Source: an uncultured Prevotella sp. (lineage in GTDB: Bacteria > Bacteroidota > Bacteroidia > Bacteroidales > Bacteroidaceae). From it: DNA of 58,144 nt. Position 1 is the stretch's first letter; every line of letters begins with the position of its first letter. The stretch lies in contig CAJODK010000010.1 in assembly GCA_905233245.1 (NCBI GenBank), forward strand, positions 1 to 58,144. Reading direction: 5' to 3'. A program made the translations under genes and the position numbers. Shown one piece after another: positions 1 to 7,404 of this stretch. The notes under the pieces were generated by a model. That model was given only the letters and a program-made list of their open reading frames with translations, was not told the origin of the DNA and searched no databases.

Positions 1-215
1 TGGGACAAATTCATTCGGTCATTTGAAACCTCCAGATTGTAGTCTGTTGCTTTTAACCATCTATTATGCCCCAAATTCTGCGTAAACAATGCGTAAACAT
101 TTTGTTTCAGTTAGGGGTATTTTTTGATATTCAGAGAAAATCGTAATTTTGTAATCCACTGATTATCAGCGCAATTCCCGAATAACGAAATATCACAGAA
201 TATCACTTTAAGATA
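1..215. other. left flank without a recognisable gene
   Basis: I see no convincing coding frame here. The stretch holds an 11-bp-period direct repeat (TGCGTAAACA at 79-88 and again at 90-99) and an 11-base segment at 28-38 that is the reverse complement of 220-230 in the tRNA remnant. A matching 11-bp-period repeat (ATCTGAACAA) lies on the other side of the remnant at 308-317 and 319-328. Paired repeats around a tRNA fragment are what integrase arm sites look like, so this is plausibly the right end of an integrated element. That reading is inference. Confidence 0.35.
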
Positions 216-257
216 CTCATAATCTGGAGGTCCCTGGTTCAAGCCCAGGCTGGTCCA
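216..257 (+). other. 3' half of a CAU-anticodon tRNA, probable attachment-site remnant
   Basis: The sequence has an anticodon loop CTCATAA (216-222, anticodon CAT), a five-base variable loop, a perfect T-stem (CCTGG 233-237 with CCAGG 245-249) closing the loop TTCAAGC, and a 3' acceptor strand CTGGTCC plus discriminator A257. The 5' half is missing: the bases before the loop do not pair with the 3' anticodon stem, and no acceptor partner GGACCAG occurs upstream in the window. A tRNA 3' half followed directly by a terminator is typical of one end of an element integrated in a tRNA-Met or tRNA-Ile2 gene. The intact copy would lie beyond the left edge. Confidence 0.7.
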
Positions 258-270
258 CACTAAAAATCAA

Positions 271-300
271 GCAGTTACAATTCCTTGTAACTGCTTTTTC
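271..300 (+). terminator. rho-independent terminator behind the tRNA remnant
   Basis: A perfect 10-bp stem (GCAGTTACAA with TTGTAACTGC) has a 4-base loop and is followed by TTTTTC. It fits as the native terminator of the tRNA whose 3' half precedes it. Confidence 0.85.
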
Positions 301-355
301 TTTTGAAATCTGAACAAAATCTGAACAAACTGCAATGTAAATTGATGATTCTTTT

Positions 356-428
356 AAAGGGAAAGAACAAAGACAAGGGCAGCGCGCGCCTCACCATCTG
401 GAGAAGGTGTTCTTTTTCCTTTCCCTTT
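356..428. repeat. long inverted repeat in the 5' flank of the GH105 gene
   Basis: AAAGGGAAAG at 356-365 is the exact reverse complement of 419-428, and the arms enclose a GC-rich GCGCGCGCC run. The arms could fold into a hairpin of about 70 nt. It lies upstream of the predicted promoter at 547-554, so it is probably not part of the GH105 leader. Small reading frames across it look like chance. Confidence 0.4.
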
Positions 429-546
429 TGTCGAGGTAAAATGTTGTGCGCACAAATCATATCTCGTCAACATGACGGGTACGTCATATCGTATTAAAGA
501 AACAAAAAAATATATCAGTAATAAGTAATGTATAACAAACTTTTTA

Positions 547-554
547 TACCTTTG
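547..554 (+). promoter_or_regulatory. predicted promoter (-7 element) of the pectin operon
   Basis: TACCTTTG matches the Bacteroidetes -7 consensus TAnnTTTG and lies 35 bases before the GH105 start codon. A clear -33 TTTG at the right distance is not obvious. It would drive the GH105-GH106-GH28 run. Confidence 0.6.
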
Positions 555-589
555 CAGCACTTGGTATAACAGTCAAAATACAAGTAGTT

Positions 590-1741
590 ATGATTAAGCG
601 TTTTTTTATAACCATTATCGTTGCTGTTTCTGCTGTTGTTTCAGCATCAGCTCAGAATGCCGATGACGTGCTCAGTGTGGCACGCAGAGTGAATGACTAT
701 TTCGTTTCGATGTGGCCAGACCCTACTAAGGATACTTTCGTTCACAACAAGAAGCGTCCGAGTTCTCTGTGGACCCGTGGCGTGTATTACGAAGGACTGA
801 TGGCGCTCTACAGCATAGATGCTCAGATGAAGTATCTGAAGTATGTGGACGACTGGGCAAACTATCACAAGTGGACACCGCGCAATGGCACCAAGACAAC
901 GTATGCTGATGACCAGTGTTGCGCGCAGACGTATCTTGACCGTTATGAGATGACGGGTGACAGGAAGATGTTTGACAGTTGTAAGGTGAACATGGAGAAA
1001 CAGATGGCGCAGGGCAGAGTAAACTACTGGACCTGGATAGATGCCATACAGATGGCTATGCCGATGTATTCCAAGATGTACCGCCTTACAGGTGATGCTC
1101 GCTATATCCTCTTTGCTCGCGACTGCTATGAGTGGTCTCGCAATGAGTGTGGTGGCGGATTGTGGAATGCAGAGGAAGGCCTCTGGTGGCGTGACAAGGA
1201 TTTTGTTCCTCCCTACAAGGAGAGTGACGGTCAGAACTGCTACTGGAGTCGTGGCAACGGTTGGGTAGTGGCTGCTTACGTCAAGACCATAGAGGACATA
1301 GAGCGCACCAGAGATTTCTGCAAGAACAAGGAGGTGCGCGCCTTCCTCAAGCTGCTGAAGAGCGACTATACGGAGATGATGCAGGCACTCCTGAAATGTC
1401 AGCGTGAGGACGGTTTCTGGAATGTCAGTCTGATGTCGCCGGTTACCTATGGCGGCCCTGAGACCTCGGGCACGGCGCTTTTCGTGATGGGTATGTCGTG
1501 GGGCGTGCGCAATGGTATGCTCTCAGCTAAGAAATATCGTCCTGCTATTGACAAGGCATGGAATGCTATCACTACCGTTGCTGTTCATCCTAACGGCTTC
1601 CTCGGTTACCTGCAGGGAACGGGTAAGGAACCCAAGGATGGTCAGCCTGTGACCTATACCAGTGTGCCTGATTTTGAGGACTATGGTACAGGCTGCGTTC
1701 TCCTCGGTGCAGTGGAGTATTATAAGATGATAAGGAGGTAA
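590..1741 (+). CDS. GH105 unsaturated rhamnogalacturonyl hydrolase
   Basis: This 383-residue protein has an N-terminal signal peptide ending near SASAQ (residues 18-22), so it is exported. Motifs typical of the YteR/GH105 alpha6/alpha6 barrel are present: DDQ at 107-109, WIDAIQM with the probable catalytic Asp151, and WSRGNGW at 219-225. Family members remove the 4,5-unsaturated galacturonyl residue that a lyase leaves on the non-reducing end of rhamnogalacturonan oligosaccharides. Length is normal for the family. It is first in a co-directional run with GH106 and GH28. Its last codons run into an octamer repeat that continues after the stop. Exact substrate (rhamnogalacturonan or another unsaturated uronide) is inferred from the neighbours. 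Confidence 0.9.
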   Translation: MIKRFFITIIVAVSAVVSASAQNADDVLSVARRVNDYFVSMWPDPTKDTFVHNKKRPSSLWTRGVYYEGLMALYSIDAQMKYLKYVDDWANYHKWTPRNGTKTTYADDQCCAQTYLDRYEMTGDRKMFDSCKVNMEKQMAQGRVNYWTWIDAIQMAMPMYSKMYRLTGDARYILFARDCYEWSRNECGGGLWNAEEGLWWRDKDFVPPYKESDGQNCYWSRGNGWVVAAYVKTIEDIERTRDFCKNKEVRAFLKLLKSDYTEMMQALLKCQREDGFWNVSLMSPVTYGGPETSGTALFVMGMSWGVRNGMLSAKKYRPAIDKAWNAITTVAVHPNGFLGYLQGTGKEPKDGQPVTYTSVPDFEDYGTGCVLLGAVEYYKMIRR

Positions 1742-1742
1742 G

Positions 1743-1766
1743 AAGTTAAGGAGTTAAGGAGTTAAG
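1743..1766 (+). repeat. octamer repeat, three units (GAGTTAAG)
   Basis: AAGTTAAG, GAGTTAAG, GAGTTAAG occupy most of the gap between the GH105 stop and the GH106 start. The same octamer recurs at 47709-47740. Confidence 0.85.
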
Positions 1767-1770
1767 ACGT

Positions 1771-4287
1771 ATGCATAGACTGCTGAAAATATTTTTTGTA
1801 ATCATAATTTTCAATTTTCAATTTTCAATTTTCAATTTGATATCCGCTCAGCGTCCCTCTCAGCCTGGTGTCCGTTGGTGGTGGCTCGGTTCGGCTGTGA
1901 CAGAGCAGGGGCTGACATGGCAGCTGGAACAGATGTCCTCGCATGGCATAGGTGCAGTGGAGATAACACCCCTCTATGGTGTGCAGGGCAATGACGCTAA
2001 CAACATATCATTTCTCTCTCCTGAGTGGATGAAGATGCTCGGCTATACCATCAGCGAAGGCAAACGACTGGGCATACAGGTGGATATGAACCTCGGTACT
2101 GGATGGCCGTTCGGTTCGTCGGAGACGCCAATCACCGAGGCGGCATGCAAACTTGTTGTCGTGGATTCGCTTGTTGACAGCCGACTAGCGAAAACGGTAA
2201 AACTCCCTGCTCCTGCTAAGGAACAGCAGTATGCCAAACTCATCGTGCAGAAGGATTACAAGAGTAAGGTGAAGGGCAAACGTCGTGTCATCGCTCTCTA
2301 TGAGAGTCGTACACGTCAGAAGGTGAAGCGTGCAGCACCTGGTGGAGAAGGGTATGTGATAGACCATTTTGACTCTGTCGCAGTGGCACATTATCTGTCG
2401 CGTTTCGATAAGGCTTTCACCCTTTATCAATCAAACCATCACCCTTCATCCATCTACCCTTCAACCTTTTTCAATGATTCCTACGAGGTGTATGGTGCAG
2501 ACTGGACTCCCACATTGTTGAAGGAATTCAAGGCTCGCAGAGGTTATTGCCTCATTGACAAACTCCAGGAATTCGTCGATGGTGATGCTCAGGTGATAAG
2601 CGACTATCGTGAGACCCTATCCGACCTCCTGCTGAAGAACTTCACGGAGCAGTGGGTCAGGTGGAGCCATGAGCGTGGCGTCAAGGTGCGCAATCAGGCG
2701 CATGGTTCGCCAGCCAACCTTATAGACCTCTATGCAGCCGTTGATATTCCTGAGATAGAGGGCTTTGGATTGTCGGAATTCGGTATCAAGGGGCTTCGCA
2801 CGGACCCAGGTAAGACGAAGAAGAATTTCTCAGACCTCTCGATGCTGAAGTATGCTTCGTCTGCTGCCCATGTGACGGGCAAGAGACTCACCTCCAGCGA
2901 GACGTTTACGTGGCTGACGGAGCATTTCCGCACTTCTCTCTCGCAGATGAAACCCGACCTCGACCTAATGTTCTGCTCGGGAGTCAACCGTATGTTCTTC
3001 CACGGAGCATGTTATTCCCCCAAGGATGACCCATGGCCGGGATGGCGCTTCTATGCTTCTGTTGACATGTCGCCCACCAATTCTATATGGCGCGATGCTC
3101 CCGAACTGATGAAGTACATTGACTACTGTCAGCAGCGTCTGCAGGAGGGTGAGCCCGACAATGACTTCCTCGTGATGCTGCCTGTAAGGAATATGTGGCG
3201 AACAAATCTCCATGAGCGTCTTATGCAGTTTGACATCCATTCCATGGACAAGAAAGCGCCGGAGTTTATCGCCACCATACTGAAGATAGACTCTCTGGGT
3301 TATGACTGCGACTATATCTCGGAGAAATACCTCCTCACCACCACCTTCGTGGATGGTAAGTTGCAGACTCAGGCAGGCACGCGCTACAGTGCCCTGATAA
3401 TGCCTGCGGGATGCATACTCAGCAAGGAGGCAGCCAAGCACGTAGAGACTCTCAGGAAACAAGGCGCACACATTATATATAATGTAGAGGCACAGGAACT
3501 GGTTAAGTATGCCAAGGCAGAGCAGCTGCGCAATGTGCTTCATCTGAAGATGATTCGCAGGAGAGTCGGTGGTGCATACCGCTACTTCGTCTCCAATCTC
3601 ACTCCGCAGGATGTTCATCAGGATGTCACTCTGGCTGCAACCGGTGCCACTGTGACCATCGCCCTGCGCAGTGGTGAGAGCTGTTTTATCGATGCAAAGG
3701 CTGATGGCAATACTACCATAACCTATCCTCTTCCCTCGACCTTTGACTCTAGACCTTCGACCTTTGACCTTCAATTGTCAATTATCAATTGTCAATTTGA
3801 AAAGTGGACCCTCTCCTTCCTCGACTCCCAGCCCGCTGTCGGGGATACCATAACCCTTGACCATTTGCAGACATGGGAGACACTGCCTAACGACAGCATC
3901 AGGGAACTGATGGGTACGGGCGTCTATGAGACTACCTTCAGCCTTACTGCCGATGACGTACAGGGTGGCAGGTATCAGATAGACCTGGGTGATGTACGCG
4001 AGTCGGCTCGTGTGTACATCAACGACAGTTATGTGGGATGTGCATGGTGCGTACCCTTCACGCTGGACTTCGAAGGCCTGCTTCGTGAGGGAGAGAACAA
4101 GCTCCGCATTGAGGTGACCAATCTGCCTGCCAACCGCATAGCAGCTTATGACCGCAGGGGTGTGAAGTGGCGTAAGTTCAATGAGATAAACGTTGTTGAC
4201 ATCAACTACAAGCGTGACCTCTACGAAAACTGGGCACCCGTGCCATCGGGACTGAATTCTAATGTTCAAATATACAAACTACAATAA
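1771..4287 (+). CDS. GH106-like alpha-L-rhamnosidase, secreted
   Basis: The protein has 838 residues. The N-terminal region reads PGVRWWWLGSAVTEQGL then an LEQM..HGIGAVEI stretch and GTGWPFG, the pattern of the GH106 alpha-L-rhamnosidase barrel. The C-terminus (about 740-838) is a jelly-roll of the galactose-binding type. Together with GH105 and GH28 it fits removal of rhamnose from the rhamnogalacturonan backbone. It is shorter than typical GH106 enzymes of 1,000 residues or more. The signal peptide is odd: residues 12-23 (FNFQFSIFNL) are encoded by 7-bp repeats at 1806-1838. A second low-complexity stretch at residues 655-676 is also repeat-encoded. Start chosen at the ATG directly after the octamer repeat. 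Family assignment is good, exact linkage is inference. Confidence 0.8.
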   Translation: MHRLLKIFFVIIIFNFQFSIFNLISAQRPSQPGVRWWWLGSAVTEQGLTWQLEQMSSHGIGAVEITPLYGVQGNDANNISFLSPEWMKMLGYTISEGKRLGIQVDMNLGTGWPFGSSETPITEAACKLVVVDSLVDSRLAKTVKLPAPAKEQQYAKLIVQKDYKSKVKGKRRVIALYESRTRQKVKRAAPGGEGYVIDHFDSVAVAHYLSRFDKAFTLYQSNHHPSSIYPSTFFNDSYEVYGADWTPTLLKEFKARRGYCLIDKLQEFVDGDAQVISDYRETLSDLLLKNFTEQWVRWSHERGVKVRNQAHGSPANLIDLYAAVDIPEIEGFGLSEFGIKGLRTDPGKTKKNFSDLSMLKYASSAAHVTGKRLTSSETFTWLTEHFRTSLSQMKPDLDLMFCSGVNRMFFHGACYSPKDDPWPGWRFYASVDMSPTNSIWRDAPELMKYIDYCQQRLQEGEPDNDFLVMLPVRNMWRTNLHERLMQFDIHSMDKKAPEFIATILKIDSLGYDCDYISEKYLLTTTFVDGKLQTQAGTRYSALIMPAGCILSKEAAKHVETLRKQGAHIIYNVEAQELVKYAKAEQLRNVLHLKMIRRRVGGAYRYFVSNLTPQDVHQDVTLAATGATVTIALRSGESCFIDAKADGNTTITYPLPSTFDSRPSTFDLQLSIINCQFEKWTLSFLDSQPAVGDTITLDHLQTWETLPNDSIRELMGTGVYETTFSLTADDVQGGRYQIDLGDVRESARVYINDSYVGCAWCVPFTLDFEGLLREGENKLRIEVTNLPANRIAAYDRRGVKWRKFNEINVVDINYKRDLYENWAPVPSGLNSNVQIYKLQ
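1806..1838 (+). repeat. heptamer repeat (AATTTTC)n inside the GH106 signal peptide
   Basis: Four full AATTTTC units and a partial fifth lie in frame just after the start codon. Gain or loss of one 7-bp unit would shift the frame, so this could be a slippage-controlled on/off site. Confidence 0.85.
3734..3798 (+). repeat. low-complexity repeat block inside the GH106 gene
   Basis: CGACCTTTGAC occurs twice, followed by heptamers AATTGTC, AATTATC, AATTGTC. They encode residues of about 655-676, between the catalytic region and the C-terminal jelly roll, and look like an insertion that stayed open in this frame. Confidence 0.75.
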
Positions 4288-4290
4288 ATC

Positions 4291-5676
4291 ATGAAAAGGT
4301 TAATAGCGATAGCAGCCATAATTATCAATTGTCAATTATCAATTCTCAATTGTAAAACCCTCCTCTGGCCCGACGGCACTAAGATGAGCAGTTTCTTCAG
4401 TAACACTCAGAAGGTGGATGTCAGCAGTCTTGGCAGGCAGTACGTCATCACAGACTATGGCGTGAAGAATGATTCCATGCTTCTCCAGACCTCCGCCATT
4501 CAGGCGGTGATAGACCTATGTGCCCAAGAGGGTGGAGGAGTAGTGGTAGTGCCAGAAGGCACCTTCCTCACGGGATCGCTATTCTTCAGGCAGGGCACCA
4601 ATCTCTATGTCAAGGGACGCCTGAAGGGTTCTGACCGCATCCGCGATTTCAAACTCCTCAAGACACGCATGGAGGGACAGACCTTGCAGTACTTCGCTGC
4701 CCTTATAAATGCCGATGGAATCGATGGTTTTTGCATCGCTGGCGATGGCGCTACGCTTGACTGGACGGAGATGCCAAACGAAAAGGGTTTCACCACCTCC
4801 CGCAGTTGTATTGATGGCAATGGCGCCATCTACTGGGAGGAGTTCTGGTATCGTCGCATGTACAATAAGGCATGCACAAATCTTGAGGCGATGCGTCCGC
4901 GACTGGTGTATCTCTCCAACTGCAAGAACGTCACCGTGCAGGACGTTCACCTCATCAATTCACCCTTCTGGACCAATCATCTCTATCGTTGCGAGAACGT
5001 ACGCTATCTCGATGATTTCATCTATGCCCCCACCAAGGGCGTCGTTCCCCCTGGCGATACTAAGGAGCATGGTGCGCCATCCAGCGATGCGATAGACATC
5101 GACGTGTGTCACGATATCCTCGTGCATGGATGCTACATGCAGGTCAATGATGACGCTGTGGTCATCAAGGGCGGTAAGGGCACCTGGGCAGACCAGGACC
5201 CAGACAACGGCCCCGTCTATAATGTGTTGGTCAACAATTGCCGTTATGGTCGTGTGCACGGATGTCTTACTGTGGGTTCGGAGTCGGTGCATGACTGGAA
5301 CATCGTACTGCGAAATATCACGATGAATTCGGCAAATCGTGTCCTGTGGCTCAAGATGCGCCCCGATACTCCACAGCATTATGAGAAGATATGTGTGGAG
5401 AATATCCAGGGCACCTGTGGTTCGTTCCTCGTGGTGCGCCCTTGGACACAGTTCTTCAAGCCAGGCGACCGCAAGGATATGCCACTCTCGCAGTGCAATG
5501 ACATCGTGATTCGCAATATCGACGTTGACTCCCAGAACTTCTTCGATGTAGGCACATCAGACAAATACCGTCTGCTCCGTTTCACCTTCGACAACTGCAA
5601 GGTGCGAGACCAGAAGCACGCCTTTGACCCTACGATGATAGAGGACTGTGTGGTGAAGAATGTCGAGATCAAATAA
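4291..5676 (+). CDS. GH28 polygalacturonase family, secreted
   Basis: This 461-residue right-handed beta-helix enzyme starts three bases after the GH106 stop. The GH28 catalytic signature is visible: SSDAIDID with Asp266/Asp269, the NDDAVVIKGG strand with Asp287-Asp288, and HGCLTVGSES around His323. The family hydrolyses alpha-1,4 galacturonosyl bonds in homogalacturonan or rhamnogalacturonan; members of Bacteroidales pectin loci are often exo-acting. The hydrophobic N-terminus (residues 1-22) is partly encoded by 7-bp repeats at 4320-4353, just as in GH106. It forms one transcription unit with the two preceding genes. Endo or exo mode cannot be told from sequence alone. Confidence 0.9.
   Translation: MKRLIAIAAIIINCQLSILNCKTLLWPDGTKMSSFFSNTQKVDVSSLGRQYVITDYGVKNDSMLLQTSAIQAVIDLCAQEGGGVVVVPEGTFLTGSLFFRQGTNLYVKGRLKGSDRIRDFKLLKTRMEGQTLQYFAALINADGIDGFCIAGDGATLDWTEMPNEKGFTTSRSCIDGNGAIYWEEFWYRRMYNKACTNLEAMRPRLVYLSNCKNVTVQDVHLINSPFWTNHLYRCENVRYLDDFIYAPTKGVVPPGDTKEHGAPSSDAIDIDVCHDILVHGCYMQVNDDAVVIKGGKGTWADQDPDNGPVYNVLVNNCRYGRVHGCLTVGSESVHDWNIVLRNITMNSANRVLWLKMRPDTPQHYEKICVENIQGTCGSFLVVRPWTQFFKPGDRKDMPLSQCNDIVIRNIDVDSQNFFDVGTSDKYRLLRFTFDNCKVRDQKHAFDPTMIEDCVVKNVEIK
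4320..4353 (+). repeat. heptamer repeat (AATTNTC)n inside the GH28 signal peptide
   Basis: AATTATC, AATTGTC, AATTATC, AATTCTC and a partial unit encode residues 10-21. This is the second signal peptide in one operon built on the same heptamer. Confidence 0.85.
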
Positions 5677-5692
5677 TCCGAGCATTTTTGTT

Positions 5693-5714
5693 GCTATGCT
5701 TCTGGAAGCATAGC
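5693..5714. repeat. perfect hairpin after the GH28 gene
   Basis: GCTATGCTTC and GAAGCATAGC are exact inverted copies separated by TG. It has no T-run, so it is a weak terminator candidate. It overlaps the first unit of the 21-bp tandem repeat. Confidence 0.6.
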
Positions 5715-5804
5715 CCCCACATCTGGAAGCATAGCACCCACACGTGGGCGCTAAGTACCCGCAGATGGGCGCTAAGCACCCGCAGATGGGCGCTAAGCAC
5801 CCGC
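5700..5804. repeat. 21-bp tandem repeat, five units
   Basis: Units start at 5700, 5721, 5742, 5763 and 5784. The last two are identical; the first two carry GGAAGCATAGC where the last three carry GGGCGCTAAGC/T. All share TGG near the start and ACCC or CCCC near the end. A 21-bp period equals seven codons, and one frame reads MGAKHPQ repeatedly, but that frame has no start context or homologous continuation, so I treat it as non-coding. Confidence 0.9.
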
Positions 5805-5954
5805 AAATAGAGGAAAACCTCCACTCTACACCAATCCTCCACCACCTGCTCAGCCCAGTATTTATGCGCTTTCCAGACGACGAGTGGAGGATTTTAGGTT
5901 TTTCTTCAAAAATTATTTTTCCTTATTTTCTTTGCACATTTCGAAGAAAAGTTG

Positions 5955-5962
5955 TAACTTTG
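5955..5962 (+). promoter_or_regulatory. predicted promoter of a structured RNA
   Basis: TAACTTTG is a consensus -7 element. Transcription would start near 5968, exactly where 5' bases that pair with the 3' end begin, and no reading frame follows. Confidence 0.6.
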
Positions 5963-5967
5963 CCCCT

Positions 5968-6219
5968 GCATATTGGTATAATGTGCCCATGCGTGAGCAC
6001 TCCAAAGGCCAATTTGCAGACATTTATTTGCTCAAATCGCACATCGAACTAGCACCTCGGAAGAGCGAAAATAAAGGGCAAATCGTAGGATAGTTGTCTT
6101 CTGACGACTTGCCTATAACCATCAACTGGTAGCTACGCTATATGCGTAGGTATGTAACCATAGTTGATGGAGGTTGTGCTAGACCTGATGTGCGTATGGT
6201 GAATACCTGCGCTTTTTTT
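5968..6219 (+). ncRNA. candidate structured RNA of about 250 nt, family unknown
   Basis: It has a promoter at the 5' end and a hairpin plus seven T at the 3' end. The two ends pair in register: GGTAT (5975-5979) with ATACC (6203-6207), CCAT (5987-5990) with ATGG (6196-6199), AGCAC (5996-6000) with GTGCT (6176-6180). Inside are a hairpin CCATCAACT (6119-6127) with AGTTGATGG (6162-6170), a nested CTACGC/GCGTAG pair (6133-6149), and GGCAAATCGT with ACGACTTGCC (6077-6113, one mismatch). A closed, multi-stem RNA of this size recalls 6S-like RNAs, but I cannot assign it. It lacks the tmRNA tag and 3' end and the RNase P core motifs. Confidence 0.55.
6189..6219 (+). terminator. terminator of the structured RNA
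   Basis: A stem of GTGC.TAT with ATA.GCGC (internal bulge) around GGTGA is followed by seven T at 6213-6219. Confidence 0.65.
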
Positions 6220-6263
6220 GTGCACCTACGTTATCACCATTTTGACATACTGGAAGAAAGATA

Positions 6264-6364
6264 CTATCCTCTCCCCTCGCTCACAGAGAGGGGTTGGGGG
6301 TGAGTCCTAAAGCCCGTGAGGGGTATTTTATTTCTTTTCATAAGCTCCCCCTTTCTTAGGGGGC
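6264..6364. repeat. G/C-tract palindromic repeats
   Basis: CTCCCCTC...GAGAGGGGTTGGGGG (6270-6298) and GCTCCCCCTTTCTTAGGGGGC (about 6346-6364) are imperfect hairpins. A related motif is found in frame inside the ComEA-like gene at 14283-14316. They look like degenerate members of a dispersed palindromic repeat family. Confidence 0.5.
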
Positions 6365-6629
6365 AAGGTAAATTAATTAGTTAATGGAAAAATTTTTGCA
6401 CTCTCCTTGTTCGTGAGAGTAGAGAGAGTTTTTGAGAAGGTACACGCGCGTAAGCGCCATTTAGAAATAATAGAAGAAGCCCGTGAGGGTGAGATAATTT
6501 TTTCATAAGCCTCTCATGTAGGGGCATGTTAATAATTTAATTTGTTAATAAAGTTGATTACTCTCCTTGCTCGTGAGAGTCGGGAGAACTTTTAGGAAGT
6601 TTCACGCGCGTAAGCGCATACAAACATAT
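6311..6629. repeat. imperfect direct duplication of a ~160-bp hairpin block
   Basis: Copy A is about 6311-6477 and copy B about 6478-6629. Shared landmarks in the same order are AGCCCGTGAGGG, TTTTTTCATAAGC or its variant, ACTCTCCTTG..CGTGAGAGT (6400 and 6560), and CACGCGCGTAAGCGC (6443 and 6603). Each copy thus carries a stem ACTCTC/GAGAGT and a stem GCGC-GTAA-GCGC. Both copies can also be read as LVRV.R.F.K.HARKR, but start codon context favours ATG 6630 for the gene that follows. No protein gene is seen between 5677 and 6629. Confidence 0.7.
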
Positions 6630-7325
6630 ATGACAAAAAAGACAATAGAGGAAATAAAAGAACTGATGACCGCTGTTTTGCAAAGAACAGAGGATTTGGT
6701 CAATGAGGCTTATCAAAACAGAAGAGAGCCTATAGAGCCACAAGATGATGAAGTCTTGCATAAGGGTCATACTCTACTTACTTTCCCTAGTTTGTATCAA
6801 CCAAGTTCGTCATCTAAATCTGAAAATCCTCGAATCAGTGAACAAGAATTGCGTTTCGCTTTTGTCCAGTCATTCAGTGAATATGTTAAAGAGAATGGAC
6901 TAAGTTACTACTACGCAGTAGAGGCACCAACAAAGTCATGTTACATATTCAAGGTAATAACAACTAAAGAAGATGCTATAGACAATGATAAAGAAAACAA
7001 AAAACAAAAGAATTCAAGGTCAGGCAGATTCGATATGGTCATTTATAACGAACACGCAGAAAGGGTCTGCCTAATAGAATTTAAAGAAGGCAATCCCGAT
7101 GCAAAGGAGTTCGCTAAAGATTTCATAAAATTGGGTAATCCGAAAGAGGGAGTAGAGGATTCACTCAGGTATTTCATACATCTACATAAAAATGATGACA
7201 CTAAGGAGGAGATAGAGAAAACTGTTCGCAATAAGGTCAAGAAAGAGTTTCCTAAAGTAACCATCTCTAACGAGATTAAATACAAGGTGGTATTTCTTAA
7301 ACGATTAGCAGATAGAACCAGTTAG
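6630..7325 (+). CDS. PD-(D/E)XK nuclease-like protein, unknown system
   Basis: The 231-residue protein has an N-terminal helical, charged region (1-45), a linker rich in Ser (58-66), then a core that matches the PD-(D/E)XK nuclease pattern: Glu71/Glu73 on a helix (ISEQELR), Asp135 in GRFDMVIY and Glu150-x-Lys152 in LIEFKEG. That core usually binds Mg2+ and cuts DNA or RNA. No family-specific domain is recognised and no methylase or helicase is nearby. Start is placed at ATG 6630 rather than further upstream, because the upstream extension is encoded by the duplicated repeat block. The gene is AT-rich relative to its neighbours and is followed by two small genes of similar composition. Nuclease activity is inferred from the motif only. 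Confidence 0.65.
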   Translation: MTKKTIEEIKELMTAVLQRTEDLVNEAYQNRREPIEPQDDEVLHKGHTLLTFPSLYQPSSSSKSENPRISEQELRFAFVQSFSEYVKENGLSYYYAVEAPTKSCYIFKVITTKEDAIDNDKENKKQKNSRSGRFDMVIYNEHAERVCLIEFKEGNPDAKEFAKDFIKLGNPKEGVEDSLRYFIHLHKNDDTKEEIEKTVRNKVKKEFPKVTISNEIKYKVVFLKRLADRTS

Positions 7326-7404
7326 CTTGCGTTAAAAAACATCGAAAAAAATTGTAAGATATCAATAAATAATAAGATACATAACCTCTTTAAAATATAG
7401 TGAT

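Noticed and set aside
180..257. Complete tRNA gene
   Set aside because: The 5' acceptor, D-arm and 5' anticodon stem are missing; only the 3' half fits the cloverleaf.
2965..3774. 269-residue frame on the minus strand
   Set aside because: It lies entirely antisense to the well-supported GH106 gene and has no domain signature.
3778..4269. 163-residue frame on the minus strand
   Set aside because: Antisense shadow of the GH106 C-terminal jelly roll.
5700..5804. Possible CRISPR array
   Set aside because: Units are directly adjacent with no spacers and there are no cas genes.
5744..6052. Reading frame with repeated MGAKHPQ heptapeptides
   Set aside because: It is a by-product of the 21-bp tandem repeat; it runs through the promoter and into the candidate RNA, and it has no start context or recognisable continuation.
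5968..6219. tmRNA or RNase P RNA
   Set aside because: No tag-peptide frame or tRNA-like 3' end, and none of the conserved RNase P core sequences.
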